Shown here in pieces: positions 1-6,229 of a stretch of 10,577 nt of DNA (position 1 is the first letter of the stretch; each line of letters opens with the position of its first letter). Made by a program: the position numbers and the translations under genes. The notes beneath the pieces are model-generated. The model was not told the DNA's origin. It saw nothing but the letters and a program-made list of their open reading frames with translations, and did not search any database. Source of the stretch: Burkholderiales bacterium (GTDB lineage: Bacteria > Pseudomonadota > Gammaproteobacteria > Burkholderiales > Burkholderiaceae_C); contig JAGWTL010000077.1 of NCBI GenBank assembly GCA_028869035.1, positions 1 to 10,577 on the forward strand, given 5' to 3'.

Positions 1-2505
1 AACGAGATCTCCGCCAGGATGCTGGAGCTGCGCAAGGCCAGCGGCCCGGACAGCGTGTACTTCATCGGCTCGTCCAAGCACAGCAACGAGCAGTCCTACC
101 TGATGCGCAAGTTCGTCAGCTTCTGGGGCACCAACAACTGCGACCACCAGGCGCGCATCTGCCACTCCACCACGGTGGCTGGCGTGGCCAACACCTGGGG
201 TTACGGTGCGATGACCAATTCGTACAACGACATGCAGAACAGCAAGGTCGCCCTGTACATCGGCTCCAACGCCGCCGAAGCCCACCCGGTCAGCCTGCTG
301 CACATGCTGCACGCCAAGGAGACGGGCTGCAAGATGATCGTGGTCGACCCGCGCTTCACGCGCACGGCGGCCAAGGCCGACGAGTTCGTGCGCATCCGCT
401 CCGGCTCCGACATCCCCTTCCTCTTCGGCCTGCTGCACCACATCTTCAAGAACGGCTGGGAAGACAAGAAGTACATCAACGACCGTGTCTACGGCATGGA
501 AGAGGTCAGGAAGGACGTGCTGGCCAAGTGGACCCCGGCCGCCGTGGAAGAGGCCTGCGGTGTGCCCGAGGCCCAGATGGCCAAGGTCGCGAAGATGCTG
601 CACGAGAGCCGTCCGGGCACCATCGTCTGGTGCATGGGCCAGACCCAGCACACCATCGGCAACGCCATGGTGCGCGCCTCCTGCATCCTGCAGCTGGCCC
701 TGGGCAACGTCGGCAAGTCCGGCGGCGGCACCAACATCTTCCGCGGCCACGACAACGTGCAGGGCGCGACCGACGTGGGCCCCAACCCCGATTCGCTGCC
801 GGGCTACTACGGCATCATCGAAGGCGCCTGGAAACACTTCGCCAACGCCTGGGGCGTGGACTTCGAGTGGATCAAGAAGCAGTTCGCCTCGCCCGCCATG
901 ATGAGCAAGCCCGGCATCACCGTGTCGCGCTGGATCGACGGCGTGCTCGAGAAGAACGAGCTGATCGACCAGGACAGCAACCTGCGCGGCGTCTTCTACT
1001 GGGGCCATGCGCCCAACTCGCAGACCCGTGGTCTGGAGATGAAGCGCGCCATGGACAAGCTGGACCTGCTGGTGGTGGTGGATCCCTATCCGTCGGCCAC
1101 CGCCGCCATGGCGGCCATGCCCGGCAAGCCCGAGGACCTCAACCCCAACCGTGCGGTCTACCTGCTGCCGGCGGCCACCCAGTTCGAGACCAGCGGTTCC
1201 TGCACCGCCTCCAACCGCTCCATCCAGTGGCGCGACAAGGTCATCGAGCCGCTGTGGGAGAGCCGCAGCGACCACATGATCATGCACCAGTTCGCCGAGA
1301 AGCTCGGCTTCGCCAAGGAGCTGTCCAAGAACTACAAGATGCAGAAGGTCAAGGGCATGGACGAGCCCATGCCCGAGGACATCCTGCGCGAGATCAACAA
1401 GTGCGTCTGGACCATCGGCTACACCGGCCAGAGCCCGGAGCGCCTCAAGGCCCACATGCGCCACATGGACGCCTTCGACGTGAAGACGCTCAAGTGCAAA
1501 GGCAAAGTGGTGGACAAGGAAACCGGCTACGACATGTCGGGTGACTACTTCGGCCTGCCCTGGCCCTGCTACGGCACGCCCGAACTCAAGCACCCGGGCT
1601 CGCCCAATCTGTACGACACCTCCAAGCACGTCATGGACGGCGGTGGCAACTTCCGCGCCAACTTCGGCGTGGAGCGCGAGGGCAAGAGCCTGCTGGCCGA
1701 GGACGGCTCCTATTCCAAGGGCGCCGACATCACCACGGGCTACCCGGAACTCGACCACGTGCTGCTCAAGAAACTGGGCTGGTGGGGTGAACTCACCGAG
1801 GCCGAGGCCAAGGCGGCCGAGGGCAAGAACTGGAAGACCGACCCTTCGGGCGGCATGATCCGCGTGTTCATGAAGAACCACGGCTGCCACCCCTTCGGCA
1901 ACGCCAAGGCGCGCGCGGTGGTCTGGAACTTCCCCGATCCCGTGCCCCAGCACCGCGAGCCGCTGTACGGCACCAGGCCCGATCTCATGGCCAAGTACCC
2001 GACGCACGACGACAAAAAGGCTTTCTGGCGCCTGCCCACGTTGTACAAGACGCTGCAGGCCAAGAACATTGCCGACAAGCTGCACGAGAAGTTCCCGCTC
2101 ATCATGTCTTCGGGCCGTCTGGTCGAGTACGAGGGCGGCGGCGAGGAAACCCGCTCCAACCCCTGGCTGGCCGAGCTGCAGCAGGAAGCCTTCGTGGAGA
2201 TCAACCCGAAGACGGCAGCCGAGCGCGGCGTGCGCAACGGAGAGCGCGTCTGGCTGCACGGACCGACCGGCGCTAAGCTCAACGTGCAGGCCCTGGTGAC
2301 GGAGCGCGTCGCGCCCGACACGGTCTGGATGCCCTTCCACTTCTCCGGACGCTGGCAGGGTGCGGACATGCTGGCCTATTACCCCAAGGGTGCGGCGCCC
2401 ATCGTGCGCGGCGAAGCGGTCAACACGGCGACTACTTATGGTTATGACAGTGTGACCATGATGCAGGAAACCAAGACCACCATCTGCCAGATCGAGAAAG
2501 CATAA
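1..2505 (+). CDS. fdhA: Formate dehydrogenase, catalytic alpha subunit (5' truncated)
   Basis: Catalytic subunit of a respiratory formate dehydrogenase that oxidises formate to CO2 at a bis-MGD molybdenum or tungsten centre. The reading frame is open from base 1 (N-E-I-S-A-R before the first Met at 19), so the gene starts upstream; 834 residues are visible. Family members are about 950-1000 residues, so the Tat signal and N-terminal [4Fe-4S] domain probably lie outside the window. Counting from the Met at 19, the motif H-Q-A-R-I-C48-H49 matches the active site of E. coli FdnG, with Cys (TGC, 160-162) where that enzyme has selenocysteine. Other family signatures are G-A-M-T-N, A-E-A-H-P and R-G-H-D-N-V-Q-G. 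The last 130 residues form the molybdopterin dinucleotide-binding domain (S-S-G-R-L-V-E-Y, then W-M-P-F-H-F-S-G). The stop codon overlaps the ribosome-binding site of the beta subunit gene. Family assignment is firm; metal preference cannot be read. Confidence 0.96.
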   Translation, partial: NEISARMLELRKASGPDSVYFIGSSKHSNEQSYLMRKFVSFWGTNNCDHQARICHSTTVAGVANTWGYGAMTNSYNDMQNSKVALYIGSNAAEAHPVSLLHMLHAKETGCKMIVVDPRFTRTAAKADEFVRIRSGSDIPFLFGLLHHIFKNGWEDKKYINDRVYGMEEVRKDVLAKWTPAAVEEACGVPEAQMAKVAKMLHESRPGTIVWCMGQTQHTIGNAMVRASCILQLALGNVGKSGGGTNIFRGHDNVQGATDVGPNPDSLPGYYGIIEGAWKHFANAWGVDFEWIKKQFASPAMMSKPGITVSRWIDGVLEKNELIDQDSNLRGVFYWGHAPNSQTRGLEMKRAMDKLDLLVVVDPYPSATAAMAAMPGKPEDLNPNRAVYLLPAATQFETSGSCTASNRSIQWRDKVIEPLWESRSDHMIMHQFAEKLGFAKELSKNYKMQKVKGMDEPMPEDILREINKCVWTIGYTGQSPERLKAHMRHMDAFDVKTLKCKGKVVDKETGYDMSGDYFGLPWPCYGTPELKHPGSPNLYDTSKHVMDGGGNFRANFGVEREGKSLLAEDGSYSKGADITTGYPELDHVLLKKLGWWGELTEAEAKAAEGKNWKTDPSGGMIRVFMKNHGCHPFGNAKARAVVWNFPDPVPQHREPLYGTRPDLMAKYPTHDDKKAFWRLPTLYKTLQAKNIADKLHEKFPLIMSSGRLVEYEGGGEETRSNPWLAELQQEAFVEINPKTAAERGVRNGERVWLHGPTGAKLNVQALVTERVAPDTVWMPFHFSGRWQGADMLAYYPKGAAPIVRGEAVNTATTYGYDSVTMMQETKTTICQIEKA

Positions 2506-2516
2506 GGAGACACGTC

Positions 2517-3143
2517 ATGGCACGTATGAAATTTGTCTGTGACGCCGAGCGCTGCATCGAGTGCAACGGCTGCGTCACCGCCTGCAAGAACGAAAACGAA
2601 GTCCCCTGGGGCGTGAACCGCCGCCGTGTGGTCACCCTCAACGATGGCGTGCCCGGCGAGAAATCCATCTCGGTGGCCTGCATGCACTGCAGCGACGCGC
2701 CCTGCATGGCCGTCTGTCCGGTCAACTGCTTTTACCGCACCGACGAGGGTGTGGTGCTGCACGACAAGGACATCTGCATCGGCTGCGGCTACTGCTCCTA
2801 CGCCTGCCCCTTCGGCGCACCGCAGTTCCCCTCGCAGGGCACCTTCGGCGTACGCGGCAAGATGGACAAGTGCACCTTCTGCGCCGGCGGCCCCGAGGCC
2901 AATGGCAGCCAGGCCGAGTTCGAGAAATACGGGCGCAACCGCCTGGCCGAGGGCAAGCTGCCGGCCTGCGCCGAGATGTGCTCGACCAAGGCCCTGCTCG
3001 CCGGTGACGGCGACATGGTGGCCGACATCTTCCGCACCCGTGTGCTGCAACGCGGCAAGGGCGCCGAGGTCTGGGGCTGGGGCACCGCCTACGGCTCGCG
3101 CCAGGCCGGCAAACCCGCCGCACCCGCAGGAGCCAAGTCATGA
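2517..3143 (+). CDS. fdh3B: Formate dehydrogenase FDH3 beta subunit, four [4Fe-4S] clusters
   Basis: Electron-transfer subunit that carries electrons from the catalytic subunit to the membrane cytochrome b. The 208 residues contain four ferredoxin-type groups: C13-x2-C16-x2-C19-x3-C23; C55-x2-C58-x4-C63-x3-C67; C87-x2-C90-x2-C93-x3-C97; and C119-x2-C122 paired with C151-x3-C155. This gives 16 ligands for four [4Fe-4S] clusters, with extra cysteines at 8 and 71. Unlike E. coli FdnH (about 290 residues) it has no C-terminal membrane helix and ends in a short Ala/Pro/Lys tail, as in the shorter FDH3 class. The ATG is preceded by AAGGAG at a good distance, and that sequence overlaps the alpha stop codon. 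The 3' end overlaps the next gene by ATGA, which suggests translational coupling. It has no signal of its own, so export as a complex with the Tat-targeted alpha subunit is inferred. Confidence 0.95.
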   Translation: MARMKFVCDAERCIECNGCVTACKNENEVPWGVNRRRVVTLNDGVPGEKSISVACMHCSDAPCMAVCPVNCFYRTDEGVVLHDKDICIGCGYCSYACPFGAPQFPSQGTFGVRGKMDKCTFCAGGPEANGSQAEFEKYGRNRLAEGKLPACAEMCSTKALLAGDGDMVADIFRTRVLQRGKGAEVWGWGTAYGSRQAGKPAAPAGAKS

Positions 3144-3361
3144 AAAAAGCACTGACCATCATTTCCGCCACGCTGCTGCTGGCCGCCTGCGGCGAAGCCC
3201 AGCAGACCATCGGCGGCGCCAAGCAGGACGCAGGCGCCTATACCGGCACCGGCAAGGCCTACACCGACCCGGGCTGGAAGTCCGGTGACAAGGCCAGCTG
3301 GGAGTCCAAGCTGAAGGCGCGCGGCCAGTACGGCCAAAACGAGTACAACCGCGTCAACTGA
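3140..3361 (+). CDS. Small lipoprotein in the formate dehydrogenase operon, function unknown
   Basis: Predicted lipoprotein of 73 residues. A short K-K-rich N-terminus and hydrophobic stretch lead to a lipobox L14-A15-A16-C17, so Cys17 should be lipidated after signal peptidase II cleavage. Residue +2 is Gly, not Asp, so inner-membrane retention is not indicated and the outer membrane is plausible. The mature part of about 56 residues is polar and rich in Gly, Lys, Gln and Tyr, with no other Cys and no motif I recognise. The start overlaps the beta-subunit stop (ATGA), and the gamma gene begins 12 bases after this stop, so it is a true operon member. Its position between two core subunits suggests a role in assembly or anchoring of the periplasmic enzyme; this is inference from context only. 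Confidence 0.82.
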   Translation: MKKALTIISATLLLAACGEAQQTIGGAKQDAGAYTGTGKAYTDPGWKSGDKASWESKLKARGQYGQNEYNRVN

Positions 3362-3373
3362 GGACGGCCGCTC

Positions 3374-4546
3374 ATGAAAAAAGCTCTCGCCGTGGCCATG
3401 TTCATGGCCCTGGGCTGGGCCACACCGGCCCAGGCTCAGCAGGACAAACTCAAGCTTGATACACCGCCTGCCAAGGCGGCGCCAGCCCAGGCTGGCGGTA
3501 TCAAGGGTCAGAACATCTTCGACGTCAAGCCCGACGCCAGCGAGGAGCCTGGCTACGCGACGCAGACCAATGCCGAGCGCACCCAGGTGCAGCCCGGCAA
3601 CAATGCGCCCATGTGGCGCCAGGTCGGCGCCGGGGTGACGGGCTACAGCAGCCTGCCGAAAGATCAGGCGCCGGAAGCCGGCAACCTGATCCAGCCCTTC
3701 GTGCAGTACCCGGGCTCCCTGCTCACCAACGCCGGTGAGGCCTGGCGCCAGGTGCGCAACCAGTGGATCATCCCCTACGGCGGCGCGCTGATCCTGATCG
3801 CGCTGGGCGCGGTGGGCATCTTCTACTGGCGCAAGGGCAGCATCCGGCTGCACGGCTCGGAAACCGGCCGCAAGATCGAACGCTTCACCGCGTTCGAGCG
3901 CTCGGCCCACTGGGCCAATGCCATCGCCTTCTGCATCCTGGCCATCTCGGGCCTGGTCATGGCCTTCGGCAAGTTCTTCCTGCACCCCGTCATCGGCGGC
4001 ACCCTCTACGGCTGGCTGACCTATGTGCTGAAGAATCTGCACAACTTCGCCGGCCCGGTGTTTGCCGTCTCGCTGGTGGTGGTCTTCATCACCTTCTTGC
4101 GCGACAACCTGCCGCGCAAGGAAGACATCACCTGGCTGCTCAAGGGCGGCGGCCTGTTCTCCGGGCAGGAGGTGCCTTCGCACCGCTTCAACGCGGGTGA
4201 GAAAGTCATTTTCTGGGGCGGCGTGTTCCTGCTCGGCATCATCGTCGTGGCCTCCGGCCTGTTTCTGGACAAGCTGCTGCCTGGTTTCGTCTACGAGCGC
4301 GGCAGCATGCAGATCGCGCACATGGTCCACGCCGTGGCCACCGTGCTCATGATGGCCATGTTCATCGGCCATATCTACCTGGGCACCATCGGCATGGACG
4401 GCGCCTACAAGGCCATGAAGACCGGTTATGTCGACGAAACCTGGGCCAAGGAACACCACGAGCTCTGGTACGACGACGTCAAGGCCGGCAAGATCCCGGC
4501 CCAGCGCACCCAGCCGGCTGCGTCCGGCGCCCCCGTCAAAGCCTGA
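3374..4546 (+). CDS. Formate dehydrogenase gamma subunit, cytochrome b556 membrane anchor
   Basis: Diheme cytochrome b that anchors the enzyme and should reduce quinone. The 390 residues begin with a cleavable signal peptide (A-Q-A-Q-Q near residue 22) and a Pro/Ala/Gln-rich periplasmic stretch to about residue 130. An extra membrane helix follows (about 132-152), then the four-helix core (about 181-199, 222-243, 278-298, 315-338). Candidate heme ligands are H179 (F-E-R-S-A-H-W), H223 (L-H-N-F-A-G), H319 and H333. The 14-residue spacing of the last two equals that of H155 and H169 in E. coli FdnI. The tail G-Y-V-D-E-T-W-A-K-E-H-H is typical of the family. FdnI is only about 217 residues, so the N-terminal 150 or so are an extension. 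The ATG at 3374 follows a purine-rich GAGGACGG and is the start that yields the signal peptide. Confidence 0.93.
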   Translation: MKKALAVAMFMALGWATPAQAQQDKLKLDTPPAKAAPAQAGGIKGQNIFDVKPDASEEPGYATQTNAERTQVQPGNNAPMWRQVGAGVTGYSSLPKDQAPEAGNLIQPFVQYPGSLLTNAGEAWRQVRNQWIIPYGGALILIALGAVGIFYWRKGSIRLHGSETGRKIERFTAFERSAHWANAIAFCILAISGLVMAFGKFFLHPVIGGTLYGWLTYVLKNLHNFAGPVFAVSLVVVFITFLRDNLPRKEDITWLLKGGGLFSGQEVPSHRFNAGEKVIFWGGVFLLGIIVVASGLFLDKLLPGFVYERGSMQIAHMVHAVATVLMMAMFIGHIYLGTIGMDGAYKAMKTGYVDETWAKEHHELWYDDVKAGKIPAQRTQPAASGAPVKA

Positions 4547-4567
4547 CAAGAAAGAAGAGAGGCTCAC

Positions 4568-4909
4568 ATGAAATCCATCGCCCTGTTCATCACCGCCTGC
4601 GCCCTGAGCATTTCCGCCCTGGCCAAGCTGCCCGCACCGAGTGACGATGCCAAGGCCAAGGCCGCCGAGGCTGCGGCCAAGACCGCGCACGCCGGCAAGG
4701 TCGACGGCTATCTGCTGTGCAAATCGCAGGACAGGGTGGCCGCGCATTACCGCAAGTCGGGCAAGGTCGGCAAGGACGCCAAACCCGTGACGACGGCGCC
4801 CTGCACGAACCCGGGCCCCTTTGTCTATACGGCTGCCAGTCCGGCACCCGCAGCGGCGCCTGCCGCCGCCGCACCGGCTGGCGACAAGAAAAAAGCCAAG
4901 AAGTCCTGA
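4568..4909 (+). CDS. Small exported two-cysteine protein in the formate dehydrogenase operon, function unknown
   Basis: Protein of 113 residues that I cannot name. It has a signal peptide (about residues 1-19, ending A-L-A before K20), an Ala/Lys-rich helical stretch (25-45), and a small core with only two mature cysteines, C51 (Y-L-L-C-K-S) and C79 (A-P-C-T-N-P-G). These could form a disulfide in the periplasm. It ends in a low-complexity Ala/Pro stretch and a K-K-K-A-K-K tail. It starts 21 bases after the gamma stop behind a GAGAGG ribosome-binding site and is the last gene before the operon terminator. Codon use matches the neighbours. The context suggests an accessory periplasmic part of the formate dehydrogenase system; no biochemical role can be read from the sequence. 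Confidence 0.8.
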   Translation: MKSIALFITACALSISALAKLPAPSDDAKAKAAEAAAKTAHAGKVDGYLLCKSQDRVAAHYRKSGKVGKDAKPVTTAPCTNPGPFVYTAASPAPAAAPAAAAPAGDKKKAKKS

Positions 4910-4931
4910 TCCGCGCAAGCGTTGAGGTCTC

Positions 4932-4965
4932 ACGGGCCGGGCTGCAAAGCCCGGCCCGTTTTGTT
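4932..4965 (+). terminator. Rho-independent terminator of the formate dehydrogenase operon
   Basis: A perfect 12-bp stem (4932-4943 with 4948-4959), nearly all G/C, closes a GCAA tetraloop of the stable GNRA class and is followed by a T-rich tail (TTTTGTT). It lies 22 bases after the stop of the 113-residue protein gene and only 15 bases before the fdhD ATG, so it should separate structural-gene transcription from fdhD or allow limited read-through. Confidence 0.9.
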
Positions 4966-4979
4966 GTACGCTGCCATCC

Positions 4980-5828
4980 ATGTCCCTGCCTCATCTCACC
5001 CGGGCCCAGGCCCCGCTCACGCGCGAAGTCACGGCCATCAACGAGCACGCTGAGGCCACGCCCCTGTCCATCCCGGCGGAGCGGGCGCTGACCGTCTACG
5101 TGGACAAGCGTGAGCTGGTCACACTGATGACCCTGGGCGGTTATCCCGAGTTGCTGGTGCTGGGTTTCCTGCGCAACCAGCGCCTGGTGCGCTCGGTGGA
5201 CGAGATCGAGTCCATCACCGTGGACTGGGACGTGGGCGCGGCTGCCGTCAAGACCCGCGCGGGCATTGCCAATGTGGAAGAGCGCACCGCCAAGCGCGTG
5301 GTCACCACGGGCTGCGGCCAGGGCAGCGTGTTCGGCGACATGATGGACGAGGTGGACCAGATCCAGCTGCCCCAGGCCACGCTCACCCAGGCCCAGCTCT
5401 ACGGCATCGTCAACGCCATCCGCCTGCAGGAGAGCACCTACAAGTCGGCCGGCTCGGTGCACGGCTGCGCGCTGTTCCGTGGCGAGGAGATGCTGCTCTT
5501 CGTCGAGGACGTGGGCCGCCACAACGCCATCGACACCATCGCGGGGTGGATGTGGCTGCAGGATGCGGCTGTGATGGAGGGCGGGGACAAGGTGTTCTAC
5601 ACCACCGGGCGCTTGACCAGTGAGATGGTGATCAAGTCGGCGCAGATGGGGGTGCCGATTGTGGTTTCGCGTAGCGGGATTACGCAGATGGGGCATGCTG
5701 TTGCTGAACGCGTGGGGCTTTGTGCGATTGGGCGGGCTACTGGGCGGCATTTCTATTGCTACACGGCGGCGCAGAGGTTGGTGTTGCAGCCGGAGTTGGC
5801 TGGGCCTAAGTTGCGGGCAGCGGCTTAG
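4980..5828 (+). CDS. fdhD: FdhD, sulfurtransferase for formate dehydrogenase cofactor activation
   Basis: FdhD takes sulfur from a cysteine desulfurase (IscS in E. coli) and hands it to the molybdenum cofactor, which formate dehydrogenase needs for activity; it acts in the cytoplasm. The 282 residues match the usual family length (E. coli about 277). Visible signatures are G-Y-P-E-L-L-V-L-G-F-L, T-T-G-C112-G-Q-G-S, E-D-V-G-R-H-N-A-I-D, T-T-G-R-L-T-S-E-M-V-I-K and V-S-R-S-G-I-T. The loop that is C-x2-C in E. coli (C121, C124) here keeps only the first Cys; the second position is Gly115. The ATG lies just behind the terminator with no clear ribosome-binding site, so expression may rely on read-through or a very short leader. 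From about 5630 to the stop, codons shift toward G/T-rich choices unlike the first three quarters. The protein still looks complete. Confidence 0.95.
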   Translation: MSLPHLTRAQAPLTREVTAINEHAEATPLSIPAERALTVYVDKRELVTLMTLGGYPELLVLGFLRNQRLVRSVDEIESITVDWDVGAAAVKTRAGIANVEERTAKRVVTTGCGQGSVFGDMMDEVDQIQLPQATLTQAQLYGIVNAIRLQESTYKSAGSVHGCALFRGEEMLLFVEDVGRHNAIDTIAGWMWLQDAAVMEGGDKVFYTTGRLTSEMVIKSAQMGVPIVVSRSGITQMGHAVAERVGLCAIGRATGRHFYCYTAAQRLVLQPELAGPKLRAAA

Positions 5829-5864
5829 CTTCTTTCTGTTCGAAGCTTCAGTGAGCAAGCCCTG

Positions 5865-5889
5865 CCGTTCGGCCTGAGCTTGTCGAAGG
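5865..5889 (+). repeat. Dispersed 25-base intergenic repeat (TTCGACAAGCTCAG type)
   Basis: Read on the - strand, the bases 5865-5889 give CCTTCGACAAGCTCAGGCCG and then AACGG. I recognise this as a short repeat scattered through intergenic regions of many Comamonadaceae and other proteobacteria, often in inverted pairs near gene ends. Only one clear copy is present here; a partial TTCGAAGCTTC-like stretch at 5849-5859 may be a decayed partner. Recognition is from memory, not from a search. Confidence 0.55.
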
Positions 5890-5926
5890 CCTTGGTGTTT
5901 TGGCTTGATTTTCTCTTGAGTGGCAA

Positions 5927-6001
5927 GCCGGGTCTCGCCCCGGCGGGCGAGTTACCTTTCTTTGTCTCGCCAAAGCAAGGTAACCGAAAGAAAGGCGACC
6001 C
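5927..6001. repeat. Palindromic repeat unit with GTTACCTTTCTTTG arms
   Basis: Two adjacent inverted repeats. Bases 5927-5932 pair with 5939-5944 (GCCGGG/CCCGGC). Bases 5951-5964 pair with 5971-5984 around a six-base loop, with one mismatch in 14. The second unit is followed by GAAAGAAAGGCGACC, which repeats the T-rich arm in the opposite sense and allows alternative folds. I recall near-identical blocks (AAAGAAAGTAACC...AAAGGCGACC) as dispersed intergenic elements in related genomes, often mis-annotated as small proteins. The structure is seen directly; that it is dispersed is inference. Confidence 0.6.
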
Positions 6002-6011
6002 TGGTGTCTGT

Positions 6012-6135
6012 GACCCCGGCGATGCCGGGGCAACCTGCGGTGCTCAACTTGGCCGGGGTCTGCGCAAACTCGCTACGCTCAAACATGCGCAGCCCTTGAC
6101 CCGTCCAAGTCTGCGCTCCTCGGCACAGACACAAG
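6012..6135. repeat. Second palindromic block of the composite repeat
   Basis: GACCCCGGC (6012-6020) can pair locally with GCCGGGG (6024-6030) or over a longer range with GCCGGGGTC (6052-6060), so two exclusive folds are possible. CTGCGCA (6060-6066) pairs with TGCGCAG (6086-6092) around ACTCGCTACGCTCAAAC. This motif, together with CTGCGCTCCTCGGCACA at 6112-6128, resembles another common dispersed Comamonadaceae repeat. The block adjoins the previous one, so the whole may be a single composite element. Confidence 0.5.
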
Positions 6136-6162
6136 GGTGGGCATACCGAAAACCAAATGCAA

Positions 6163-6200
6163 ATACAAGAAGGGCACGCTATCGCGTGCCCTTCTTGTAT
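6163..6200. terminator. Perfect 17-bp hairpin, probable bidirectional terminator
   Basis: Bases 6163-6179 are the exact reverse complement of 6184-6200, with a TATC loop. The stem has a G/C-rich inner half and A/T-rich outer ends, so each strand carries a T-rich stretch (CCCTTCTTGTAT) in its descending arm. On the - strand the stem is followed by TTTGCATTTGG. It lies 29 bases past the stop of the M74 peptidase gene and downstream of fdhD, where convergent transcripts would end. Without long pure T runs, termination is likely but unproven. Confidence 0.65.
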
Positions 6201-6229
6201 CGGTTGCAGGAAATTGGATGAGTAGGCGT

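Larger units (their letters stand above)
5829..6229. other. Gene-free interval made of intergenic repeats and a hairpin
   Basis: About 400 bases between the convergent ends of fdhD and the M74 peptidase gene. Short open frames cross it on both strands, but they run through inverted repeats, give low-complexity Arg/Gly/Pro-rich products and match no family, so I call no gene. The content is listed separately: a conserved-looking 25-base repeat (5865-5889), a palindromic mosaic (5927-6135) and a 17-bp hairpin (6163-6200). Confidence 0.75.

Noticed and set aside
528..1544. 338-codon + strand frame inside the alpha subunit gene
   Set aside because: Frame-shifted reading of the formate dehydrogenase gene; Arg/His/Pro-rich product without motifs.
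3140..3400. Duplicate gene starts: both the lipoprotein and gamma genes begin ATGAAAAAAGC in a similar context
   Set aside because: The likeness stops after about five codons and reflects common signal-peptide starts, not a duplication.
3089..4981. 630-codon open frame on the - strand across the formate dehydrogenase small genes and gamma subunit
   Set aside because: It is antisense to four well-supported genes, follows from high G+C codon structure, and its product is low-complexity Gly/His/Arg/Ala with no domain.
5865..6200. CRISPR array
   Set aside because: The repeats are different palindromes without regular spacing or equal-length spacers, and no cas gene is present.
5880..6221. Possible 113-residue protein downstream of fdhD
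   Set aside because: It runs through the palindromic repeat mosaic and the 17-bp hairpin; such translations are a known source of spurious small proteins.
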